NCBI GenBank assembly: GCA_036936605.1
Contig: JAUPFV010000002.1
Span: forward strand, 254,345,305-254,409,304
DNA: 64,000 nucleotides
Source of the DNA: Limnanthes douglasii subsp. nivea
Taxonomy: Eukaryota; Streptophyta; Magnoliopsida; Brassicales; Limnanthaceae
Reading direction: 5' to 3'
Under the pieces are notes generated by a model, which had not been told where the DNA came from, searched no databases, and worked only from the letters and a program-made list of their open reading frames with translations. Below are positions 31,541 to 42,499 of the stretch, in pieces (position 1 is the first letter of the stretch; each line of letters begins with the position of its first letter). The position numbers were made by a program, and so were the translations under genes.

Positions 31541-32399
31541 CTAACGGTATACACATTCTATATCGCCAGTATTGTGGAAATGACACTAGTGGTTCTTTTC
31601 ACACAGAGGGTTCCTTTCACATCGGCGGTGCCTTTAACACTAGAGATTCTTTTCACATCGTCAGTAGTTATTTAACACCAGTGTTTCATGCACCGACAAT
31701 GTCATTTCCATGATATCAGCAATACAAAATAATTGGTATCGTCGGTGCCCTTCATCCAATATCGATGATATCTCTATATAGTTATTTTTTAATGTTTTTA
31801 ATTCTTTAACCTATCATTTAAATAACTATTTTTGTGTTTTTATTACATCAACGAGAATGATAAGACGGGAAAAAACTTAAAGATATAAATGATGCTTAAA
31901 TTGAAAAATCACGAGTTAGCGACAAATAGGCACGTAATGACTAAGGTCTATAAACGTACGCGTACCAGCAACTGTTCCCAAATCAGAGAAGCATGTACCA
32001 TTTAGGTATATGAGCCTCCATATATAGAATGATATTTACGGGTAAGCAAGTACCATGCCCAAAGTACAACCCTTGAACAAACGTGTGGCTCACCTAATGG
32101 TCATGAAGAATCACGGGATGCTAATACATCTTTTGAGACTCATATTCATACTGATACACAAAGATTTCAAGTTGATCTCAATAATTTATTCTTGGAATAA
32201 AATAATATTATATTATTTTCGGACTTCAAGTAACAGGAGGCTTACAACACATATATCAAGAATGTAAGTTTAGTCACATTTCAATTTTTTTAAACTTGGT
32301 TTACAACTATTAGTATATTATAATAATATATTTTGTTGTTTTCATTTTTACAGTTTCTTACTGGTATTAACGTCATGGTTATGTATAAAGTTTTATTAA

Positions 32400-33420
32400 A
32401 ATGAGCTCTTGAGTACTAAATGAGGGGTTCAAAATTTATTGGTTGGGAGTTTGTTCGAACATATGATTCAACACTTGAGTAAGTTATCCTTAAATTCTCA
32501 GTTGAATGAGGCTTATCTCGAACGATGACTTCATGAGACTAACACTTTCTAGTTCTTCTTCAGTGAGATGACTATCACTCTTGAAGACGTATTTAGCAAT
32601 ATAGGTCTACCAGTAAAGGGGGAATACACAAATTCAAGCTGAGCAATACTTTTCATAATGTGTATACACATTATGTTTGGTTATTAGAGGGGTTTTCCAA
32701 ATGATGTTCGTCATGAGTGAGAGACACATAAAGGAGTCGGGTTTGATCTTAGATGGCTTAGGGAACCTTTTTTTCTAATCTGTATTTGGATGAAAATCTG
32801 AACTGTACTAGTTATATGGTTGTGTATACTGCATGTGTGTACTTGATATTTTCCTTAGTCACATCATTTTTACCAATATCAGCTAGAAGTCCATAAACAA
32901 AACTTTTTTGTGGCTTAAAGCACATAGATCGACTAGATGATATAATGTAGGTTACATGTGCATTGGTAGATCTATGATCATTTTATTTATTTTTTGCATT
33001 TAGGTGAACGACCAGTATAACATATCTAGTCCGAAGCTTTTTATCTGGTTGTCGAAAAATCTTACAGTTTCAAATGTTTGACCAAGAAACCTACTGATGC
33101 GACCTCATTGTTGGTCTCTAACTTGGAGTGTTTTTTACATTTGAACCATATATAGGCATGAGGGCTCAAATTTTCGGTACAAGAAGTAAGGCGCCACAAT
33201 AATATGATTTGGATTATATAAACGATTGAATGATATATACCAGATAGAGTAATGCGACAGTTCACTATGATCCAGAAGAGATGGAAGCCTCATCGAGAAG
33301 TTATATCGGTTATTAAGAAATGGAAGCCTTACTAATATCATATTTGGACACATAATTGGGAAAAATAACATAATTATTTACTTATTAAAAATCGTATGAC
33401 ACATCTCGTTTCCAGAAATC
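32400..33420 (+). pseudogene. Plant mobile domain (PMD) gene remnant
   Basis: Plus-strand frames show SEMTITLEDV and GLPVKG (about 32560-32620), the best conserved signature of the plant mobile domain (aminotransferase-like, as in MAIL1/MAIN proteins). RVMRQFTMIQ follows near 33250, matching the domain's C-terminal RVxRQFG-Q motif. Stops and frame changes occur throughout. The mobile domain is known to be spread by transposons of Mutator and gypsy type, so location inside a Mutator-like region is expected. It is not functional. Confidence 0.55.
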
Positions 33421-33879
33421 GAAAGTCTACCAAATCTTAGTAGGATGAGTATGCGAATAGGTATGTGTGATATTTCATAATATCTAACGTTCTTGGTGAT
33501 TGTGAGGCAGTAAAAGTGATTCATAAAATCAATCGTATTCGATCTTTTGACAACAACGACAAAGATAAAATTAGTTTCGTGAACCGAGTTATGAAAATCA
33601 TTACTCTTTGAATCTTTATTATCTTAGTTATTTTGATATTGTATATATTTCTATAGTCACAAAAAAATAATGTTGTTGTAATATTGAATGTTGTAATTGT
33701 TTTTTGTAGTTGCGAACGAATGCTAATTTTTGTGATATTGGATTAGAACCGTTCTTGTGACGTATATTAAAAACATTCATGACATTGGATGTTGCATTGA
33801 CCACTAGAATATTTTTTATGATTAGTCATTCAGTGTGTACTAGTAAGAAATGTTAATCAATTATTTTTCAAATTTACAT

Positions 33880-34780
33880 ACCGCCGGTATAAGAAAATCA
33901 CACTTTTGGTTTAATATACGCATCAACAGTATTTAAATTTCATACCGACAACATGAAATTTTATACGACCATTGTAGTATGTCAATTATTTGGTTTATTT
34001 TCCAAAATCAAGCACTGATAGTGTAATAAACCTATACTGACGGTTTACTATCGCACCGATAATATAAATATTATGTACCACAGATACAGTTTTGTACTGT
34101 TGGTACAAAAAAGTCATACGTTCAGTACACCTCCTAAAATTAGGCATCAATTTATAGTGTATTTAAGAATCCAACACCGATGATACATTAAATATATACC
34201 ACAAATATAATTTTTGCACTGACAATATAAATATTATGTATTGCTGATATAGTTTTGTACCAACGGTATCAAATATATATATCGTCGGTACACCTCCTTA
34301 AATTAAGCATCAATTTCTAGTGTTTTTTTAATCCAACACCGGAATTAAGTTAAACAAATACCGTCATTATAATTGTTGCACCATTTATATAAAAATTATG
34401 TACCTTCCTTATAATTTTGTATCAACGGTGTTAAAAGTTCATATCGCCAATACACATCCTAAGATCAAGTTTCATTTATTGTGTTTTTTAGAATCTAACA
34501 CCATTAGTATCTTAAACCAATACCGTCAGTATTATTGTTGAACTAGCGGTATATAAGTTATGTGTTGTCGGTATAGTTCGTACAAACGGTATGAAAAACG
34601 TATACCACTAGTGCATTCCTTAGATAATTATAAATTTTTTTAATCTAATACCGAGGATATATTAAAGATACACCGTTAGTATGATTATCACATAGACGAT
34701 ATGTGATTTTTATATCGTAAATTGAGTTTTCTATCGTCAATATGGAATATTACTACGGTTGGTATACCATATCTTTATGT
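33880..34780. repeat. Cluster of degenerate accgtcggta-type repeats
   Basis: Over 900 bp a 10-14 bp word alternates in direct and inverted forms (ataccgccggta, taccgacaac, tatcgtcggtac, ataccgtcagtat), spaced roughly 30-60 bp. It resembles subterminal repeat arrays that bind transposase. Function is inferred only. Confidence 0.5.
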
Positions 34781-35651
34781 TTTCTTTTCAATTTTATAGA
34801 TTTAAGTAGGATGTTTTCAGTTTTTAGTACAAAAACATAATATTAATACAGTAAAAAAAGTTATTTAGCTTAGATACATTACAATGACAAATAGTCTAAT
34901 GGAATACACGTAATATTAAATAAATTGACACCAATCGATCATTTTATGGTCGACGAGTGCAATTCTACAAAATTTTGAGTTTGTTCATATCTTTTGAAAA
35001 GATATATAATTGATACTTCCCAACCTATAAATTCTAATGTACGTAATCTGATACAACAAGAATGTACCTTTTCAAATCTGGCGTCATTCACAATGGAAAG
35101 CCACATAACAAAACAAAAAAAATACAATGTAAATATCAAATTAACATTATCAATTAAATTTATTATTAACATGAAATAATTGCATTGACACAGTGGTTGC
35201 TACTAACAAAACCCAACCCGATTTTCTCATATTAAGACGTCGGTGGTAGTGCACCACGTAATGGTAGAAAAGTGAAATTACCATTCATTGACCCCGACAA
35301 ACCGATGGATTTTTAAAATATTTACCTAGCGATGGTTCAGTATCTGAATTTAAAGCATGTTCATGAAATGATTTATCTTGTTTAGTGGATGATGTAACAA
35401 CATATAATTTATGTTTCACAACTGCACTATTAAGAGAAATACTCACAAATGTATGCCAAATAGATAACTTTATTAATCAAAGAAGAAAATATAAGAATTA
35501 CATAATCGTGATCCTATTTATATAATTTATGTAAAAAAATTCTCTCTCCCATTAATGATATAGCAGTTTTTTTTAACGTGGACCACTTTTGTTTGAGCAT
35601 GGATCAGAGTAAATTCCCATCATGTCTATTCATGATCAATTATGTTGCATG

Positions 35652-35717
35652 ATTGATAACGGTAAGAAACATATGATGCAAAGGATTGATAACGGTAAGA
35701 AACATATGATGCAAAGG
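35652..35717. repeat. 33-bp tandem duplication
   Basis: The unit starting gattgataacggtaagaa occurs twice in a row with no visible difference, a recent slippage or repair event. Confidence 0.8.
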
Positions 35718-36289
35718 TTACGGGAGACATCAGTAAAGTGGTTGACCCCTCGATAAACTCTTGTACCCTTTTCTGATGGGTGACCTATGATCGCTCGTAG
35801 TGTTTGGTCTAGATTCCGCTAACCAAGACCGAAGGTGCACCTTTCACCCAACTTGGACCTTCCTCATTCGATATTGTAGGTAAACAACTTAACCGAGGGA
35901 CCTTCATATCATGGCCTATGGTAATGGTATAGCAACCACATTATTTTAGTTTATCTAAATGTTTCCGGATAGACTATACCAAACCATTTCCTGATGGGTG
36001 ACCTTTGTGCGTACTCCGTCTTTGGTTCTCATGACAACATTAATAAGTTTATTCATTTTTTTTTATCTTAATAGCTTTGTTGTCGTTGAATTAGTATGAC
36101 TAACTTTCTATGACATCTTCTAATTATCTTTGAAAGAGTCTAAAGGTATTGTTATGCCTTTTCTTAAAACAAATTGTAGATTTCGTATGAACACCACATA
36201 TTGTGCATATCATGTATAGTACAATTGAAATTTGTATCTACAACTTTTATATTTTAGAGACATTTTACTTCTTCTGATAAAATTTATAA

Positions 36290-39250
36290 AGCACGTTAGA
36301 GACGTTACCTCTAAGCTCGACGTACATCTTGTATATAAAATTTATGTTGGGTTATAAGTCGAATTTTTTCAAGTGATTCTTTAATTAATTCATGTTTTAT
36401 TTCAATCAAACAATGCACCTTACACGAAAACGACTCGAAGTTACCTTTGATCATACCAATGAAACACTTCAGGGTGGAATAAACATTTTCCACGCGGTTA
36501 GTAATTTGGTTACCTAACCGATGAACTTGTTATTTTTCGAAGTGACAAACTTATCATCGTAAGACTATAATCAAATTTCAGTTCATTCGATTACATTCAA
36601 ATAATCTTTGAAGTCTTAGAGCATTTCAGACCGATTTTTATTGAATGTGAGCTCCGTCTCTGAGAACATCATCTTATTCCAAGACTCAACAAAGCATTGA
36701 ATACATTTTTATCATCCATGGGTGTTTTCAATTTTCCTAGGGACATAACATGTGGTTTGCATTAAAGAACCCTTTTTTGAGAGCCTTCACCAACGTTAAG
36801 TTCATATCCGTTAAAATAAAATACAATTGTTTGATGGAGTTAGTTACTATCAACGATTACAAAAATTATAATACCCACTTGTAGGTGTTAACTTTCTTTC
36901 GAGACATAAACATAAATCCATGAAGAAATTCATATTAGTATAAGTGGCTCTAATGACCTCAAACAATGACATCTTGTACTTTATGGGGCTTTGAACATTT
37001 AGTCCTCCCTCGACTATCGTGTTTGGTGGAAGATAATACCTGGACTTTAAAATGTCCGTTGGCAGTGCCTGGACTATCACGTTTGGATAAAGTTAGTCCA
37101 GAGGATCCTTTGATCCACCAGATGCTGCCACCTGTCTCCATACTCCCCAGTTTTTTGTGTCACTAGTAGTCCCTTGACTTTAGATACGATTTTACCCTTT
37201 GACTAAAATCCTTGTTGGCATTAGGATTGCTAGGTGGCCATTTTAGTTGACGTGGCACAAGCTAAATAATTTTTTATGTTATTTGAACCAAGCTTTAACC
37301 CACCATTCTTCTTCTTCTTCTTATTCTTCCTATGTAAATCTTTCTTTTCTCTCACCTTTTTCGGTTCTTTTTCATGTTTTCTTTTTTCTTACTGTGACCA
37401 TGCTTTATCCTAAAATTGTTGATTAAGTTTGGATCCGACCCAATGTTTTTTTCTTTTTTTTTTCTCTCTCTGAATCTATAACCTTTTATTTCATTCCGAT
37501 CCGTGAATCAAATTCTTGGTTTTGTTGTTTTTTGTTTTAAGGTGATCGACCCAAAGCTTTTTACAGTTGAAATTCCTTTCACAATTTGTTTTTAGATGAG
37601 TTAGTATATCTCCAAATTCCTTTATTGCCAAAACCAAAATAAGAGAAAAAATAGGGTTTTGTTCGATAATCCATCTTAAAAAATCTCATTCAAAGATTAA
37701 TTCTCTAGCAAACACAACTTCATTAATTCTCTACCGTACTAGAATTAAGAAAAAGAAAAAACAGATAAACTCCAGATCTAAATGGAAATCGAAATCGAAT
37801 ATGACCAATCAATAAAAAGAACTATTCGATTCGATTCGAACAAAAATAAAGTTCAAATTAGATCGGATTCATGATTCTTTGACCATGATAAGAACATTTT
37901 TCTGCCATTAAAAAGAACGAGAGAGTAATACAAAGCAAAAAACTGAATTTAAGAAAAAAACAAAAACAACAGTTTGAGAGTAATACTCATTTAGGACATT
38001 TAGGGTTCTGTTTAGATTTGGGTGTAGATGTAGGAGCAGATGGGTATAGATTAGGGTTTAGATTTAGGGATTCGATTTGGGGATTTGATTTAGAACAAGA
38101 GAGAGTGAAGAGGAGAAAGTCTAGGGATTGGAATTCGAAAAGAGATAGTCTATTCAGGGATGCAGAAAATCTAGGGTTTAGATTTGGTTTAATTATTTTA
38201 ATAAATTAAATTAAATTAATTAAAACATAAAATGTAATGCACCGATTGATAATGTTATAAATGAATTTGGGGAAAAATATTCCACGTAGGCTAAATAATG
38301 CCACATGGATAAACTGACTTAATTTTCAATGCCAAGTTGGAAATTAAAGGGGTAGGTGGGTCATTTAATATCACGGACTAAGTTTGGGGTTTGACCTAAA
38401 GTCAATGGACTACTGGTGACACAAAAAACTGGAGAGTAAGGGGACAGGTGGCAGCATCTGATGGATCAGAGGATCCTCTGGACTAACTTTATCTAAACGC
38501 GATAGTCAAGGGGCTACGAACGAATATTTGAAAATCCAGGGACTATCTGCCACCAAACGCGATAGTCGAGGGACAACTCACTGTTCAAAGCCTACTTTAC
38601 GGATTTGTAGGTGTTATCCATTATTAATACATTTGTAAACATTCGTAATAGAGTCAAATTAATCAGGTGTGCAAAGAAAATTTCAGTGCTGATATCACTT
38701 TCGTCTTCACTCGATCTATGCCATTTATAATAATTTAACCTTTGAGTTTGCCTAACAAGTATTGCAACTGTAAGCGACCGTCTCTCTGGATGTTAAATTC
38801 TTAGGGTTCAACTGTTTTATTCCGTCTAAAACTTCTCGAGGACGAGTTCCCATGTTGGTAAAACTAAATAAAAATTCAAAATTATCTTTTGAAAAATGTC
38901 CCAATTACGAATAACCTTCATTGAAGTTTGTAATTTCATGATTGCGAATCCCGCATATGACCTCTAAGGGCCATTCATCACAAGTTACATATTTCCTTTA
39001 AGCTTTAAAAGATATCAACGAATTCTTATGGTTTAAATTTTTCACTTCACCAAATTTTTCACTCCACCAAGTATCAGCGAATTTTTAAAAATTTATCTCA
39101 AGTACGAATGACCTTCATTGAAGTTCACATTTATATGATTGTGAACCCCGTATACGACATTTAAAAGATCATTCGTTACGAGCTACCATTTCTCCTTTAA
39201 GGTTAAAAAGGTATCCACATTTATTTGTTCTGGTTGAATTCCTCTTAAGA
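36290..39250 (-). pseudogene. Mutator-like (MULE) transposase remnant, split by a nested element
   Basis: Minus-strand pieces in order. The first is an N-terminal region seen twice (GVHNHINVNFNEGHSY near 39130, CGIRNHEITNFNEGYS near 38950), matching the region just before the transposase core in this family. The core begins KWHRSSEDESDISTEIFFAH and RMFTNVLIMDNTYKSVKY (38740-38593). After the 1.6-kb insert it resumes YKMSLFEVI (36980), then LYFILTDMNLTLVKAL near 36800. The C-terminal part ENVYSTLKCFIGMIKGNFES lies at 36311-36493. This is the PF10551 MULE transposase layout, a cut-and-paste enzyme. Stops and frameshifts show it is dead. Confidence 0.7.
36987..38592. mobile_element. Non-autonomous Mutator-like element with long TIRs
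   Basis: 1,606 bp flanked by TACTTTATGG (36977-36986) and TACTTTACGG (38593-38602), a 9-10 bp target duplication typical of Mutator elements. Terminal inverted repeats of about 200 bp start GGCTTTGAACA. They share ccctcgactatcg(t/c)gtttggtgg, gataaagttagtccagaggat and gtcactagtagtc-type segments. The target is the transposase coding sequence at codons for YKSVKYKM. The interior (about 37260-38330) has no transposase. It carries pyrimidine-rich leader-like sequence and a short open frame at 38018-38209, possibly captured host DNA. Confidence 0.88.
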
Positions 39251-39835
39251 TTCTTTGGGTCTGCCAACTTAACATGCGATTCGGATCTCTCGCATTCAAA
39301 TAATAGTCTATAAGTTTTCCTGTTTTTTTCATATTTGCGACATATTAATATTATACAAAACCGCTTTCTTTCTCGGTATCCATAACTTAATTAATCAATT
39401 GTGGTTGCGTATAGTAGACTTTCGTGGTAAGAAAATCACTATAATCGATATCGCACTCCTCTAGCACTTCACTAGTATCGTAAACATTTGATTATACCAA
39501 ATTATAAAAAATTAAAACTGTAACATAAAAAACAAGCTAAAGATAAAGTTTACGGGATGATATATCATCGGTACAACCCACCAACAATCTCGGTATAATA
39601 TTTTAATACTGACGGTATTGATTTGGTTATACCGACGATGGGTTATGGTGCGTATTGTTGTTGTGTTGGGCACGCATACGAGCACCGTCAGTGCCATTGG
39701 TACTGGTGGTGCTTCTCATGCACTTGGTACACAAGCAGCGCCAGTGCATTTCGCACCGACTACATAAACTGTAAAGTGTCGGTGTCAAGTTCCTATACAA
39801 CTGGTACACTAGAAAAGTAATTCTGAAAAAGACGT

Positions 39836-40886
39836 AAAGATCTAATAAATTTGGTTAATAACGATTTTGTTTTGGTGGATTACCATCAAAGAACTATGGT
39901 TAATCACTCGAATTGGTCATTTGTCTCAAAACATCCGCACAAGTTACACTTGTATCAATTGATCATTTTTCTTTAAAAAAAATGTATCCATGGTTACTCG
40001 CGCCAACCATATATATATATATGACCACATATGCAATAACGTGCCCGTTTTGATAAAAAATATAATATTAGACTTTTTGAAGTTTCATTTTCATTAATAA
40101 GAATAATTGCTTTCTATTTTGACGTTTTTTTAGATTTCAATTTAACTTATTTTTGCTTAAAAACAATAATAAAAGATTTAAAATAAATTTGTGATTCTAA
40201 AAAAAGAGGTTTGAGGCTCAATAATATTGTTTTAGATATTATTGTTTTGGGAAATTTCAATTACATATTATAATCTTACCTTTTTAAAACAAATAGCATG
40301 ATTTTACCAATATTCTCTCAAAAACAAAATAATGTCAAATCTAATCTAAGATAAAAATGATAAATCAGTAAAAAAAAAAATATACTTTTAAATCAAAAGT
40401 TTTAAGAACCCTTAAAATATCTAGTACTATTTGGGAGGACATGTGGCAACTGGCAAGATATAATGGAGAATAACTTGCCTGAAATTAGAAGACGAGTGGT
40501 TGGTTTGCGTACAAGTAAACGGGCCAATGGGTTCACACTTCACATGTCATAGGCTCTGTTGCTCCGTAGACAGCTATCAGATAAAACATGTATTTAGACC
40601 GGTATTATAAGTTAACGAAAATGCTTACGGGTGGCAATTTTTTTTGTTGAAAAATATGTTAAATTAATATAAAATGGTTTTTATAAATATACGAAACATA
40701 CTAAAAAACGTATTTAAATAGTAAAAAATACATATTTATTACTTTCAAATTATTTATGTATTTTTAAAGGTAAATCTTACTAAATTAAAATATATAACTA
40801 TAAGATGTTTTTGAAAGGGAAATATAATATTTTTCTTATAAAATGTTTTTTATGAACCGGTAGTATTATTTTTAAATCAATTACTA
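39836..40886. other. AT-rich intergenic stretch
   Basis: No gene or recognisable element. Long A and T runs. Confidence 0.5.
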
Positions 40887-41104
40887 CTCTTTCGGTTCCA
40901 AATTTTTTTTCGTTTTCAGAAATATTTTTTGTCCTATAATATATGTCGTTCTCGTTTATCGATGCAAATTGAAATATTATTTATAATTAACTACCAATTA
41001 GATCTCTTCCTTTCTTTACTTTTTATGAAAAAGAGAAATAATTATTACTTTTCTTAATATTTGTGCATAACCTTAAAACGACATATATTTTGGGACGGAG
41101 GGAG
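40887..41104. mobile_element. Stowaway-type MITE
   Basis: 218 bp with a TA duplication on both sides (40885-40886 and 41105-41106). The right terminus reads CTCCCTCCGTCCCAAAATA on the complementary strand, the classic Stowaway/mariner end. The left terminus ctctttcggttccaaa is a degenerate match. An inner tatatgtcgtt word occurs near both ends in opposite orientation. Non-coding. Confidence 0.75.
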
Positions 41105-41289
41105 TAATATATAGGAAACAAGAGAGAAACTTTCTCTCCAAGATTCTTATTCTTGAATTCGCTACCCTATTATAGTTATTCCTTCTCTCTTCTTCCTCCT
41201 GCAGCGCCGTTGAGATTCGGTCTCCCTTTCTTCAGTCTGCCTGGATTAGCCCTGCCTTTGTCCTGATTTTTTTTTTCCAAAAATCCTCT

Positions 41290-42142
41290 ATGGACAACTT
41301 TCGGGCATTATCAAGATCCAATCTAAAACCCAGTTTGCAGTCCGAATAAGGAAACTTGATAGATCATCAACCGTTGAGAAAATCATATGCTGAAACTCTG
41401 CAAAATCAAAATGGTGAAGGAATCATACTGCCAATGGAATTCTACCACAAATCAAATCATATATCAATTTAGTTTCCACAACAAGTTAAAGAAAATTTAC
41501 AGAAGACCAGGAAATTCACTCTTGTTGGAAAGTTTAAACATGGAATTCCAAAAAGAAAGATCATAGATGACTTCTTGCACAAATTGAATCTAAGAATGCA
41601 ATGTAACACGAGCATTTGAGACTCTAGACACATACTTTTTGAGCTCAACTGTAAAGAAGACCTATGTATCATATGGAGTAAAACTGTTTGGCACCTGTAG
41701 AACTTTATAATGCGTCTGTTGAAATGGACTCCTTTCTTCAATGTTAAACAGGAATGCCCAATAAGCCATGTATGGATTAGACTTGGAAATCTCCCTAAAT
41801 ATATATATTCAGTGAACAGGTTATTCTATCAATAGCCAAGACTATTGGTGAACCTCTAAAAATTAAGATCCCAAAAAATCATAGAGCTTACCAAAAATCT
41901 TGCTTAATATGGGTTGAGCTTGATTTGACAAGAAAGATTTATCATGATATCTGGGTTGGATTCGGAGAAAATCAAGGATTCTCGATCTCTACTGGTTATA
42001 AAGATCTCCCTAAATTTTGTGAACATTTCTGTCATATTGGTCATGATCCCACAACCTGCAACAAAAATAAAGAAAGAAACAAAAACAATGTCAAATCTGT
42101 AGATCAGAGTAATAAAGATGGTTTGATCAACATTGGGGAATA
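41290..42142 (+). pseudogene. LINE ORF1 (DUF4283 + zinc knuckle)
   Basis: The ATG at 41290 gives MDNFRALSRSN, followed by LVGKFKHGIPKRKIIDDF, HILFELNCKEDL, RLLKWTPFF and WIRLGNLP: the DUF4283 fold of plant L1 ORF1 proteins. The end reads FCEHFCHIGHDPTTCN, the C-X2-C-X4-H-X4-C knuckle with its first Cys before EHF. The protein binds the element RNA. Several in-frame stops and a frameshift near 41850 interrupt it. Confidence 0.75.
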
Positions 42143-42499
42143 AAATAATGTTACTGCAAAAAAGATAATTATTTCAACTCAATGAAGATGAAATCTATTA
42201 TTGTGGGAAGAAATACTGTTGGAAGAGATAAAATAAATAATATAACTGATACTGTCTCAGAGAAATCAGAGCAACAGATTGAAGGAATAGAAACACCTAA
42301 AGATAATGAAGTAATAGAAGCTATAAGATCTCTTGAAGAAGGTTACCTGAGAGAATGTGAAACAAGAAGTAATGATACTTCCACTGATGAGGATCGTACG
42401 AGAAGTCTCCAAGTCACTCCAACCTGCAACAAAACATAATGCAACACTGAATTTTAAAAGGTTCTGAACAAAAAGCTCAAAATAGTTAGAGGCGTCAAG

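Larger units (their letters stand above)
31541..39835. mobile_element. Putative large Mutator-like element with mobile-domain gene and transposase
   Basis: Two clusters of short imperfect repeats built on words like accgtcggta / tatcgtcggt lie at about 31541-31790 and 39545-39835, with a third at about 33880-34780. Between them are a plant-mobile-domain remnant on the plus strand and a MULE-type transposase remnant on the minus strand. Repeat-rich subterminal ends plus a transposase suggest one old element of about 8.3 kb, with 1.6 kb of that from a nested insertion. Exact termini and target duplication were not found, so the limits are tentative. Confidence 0.45.

Noticed and set aside
37300..37600. 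Promoter and first exon of an independent host gene
   Set aside because: It lies entirely within the two TIRs of a Mutator-like element. No long frame follows. At most it is a captured fragment.
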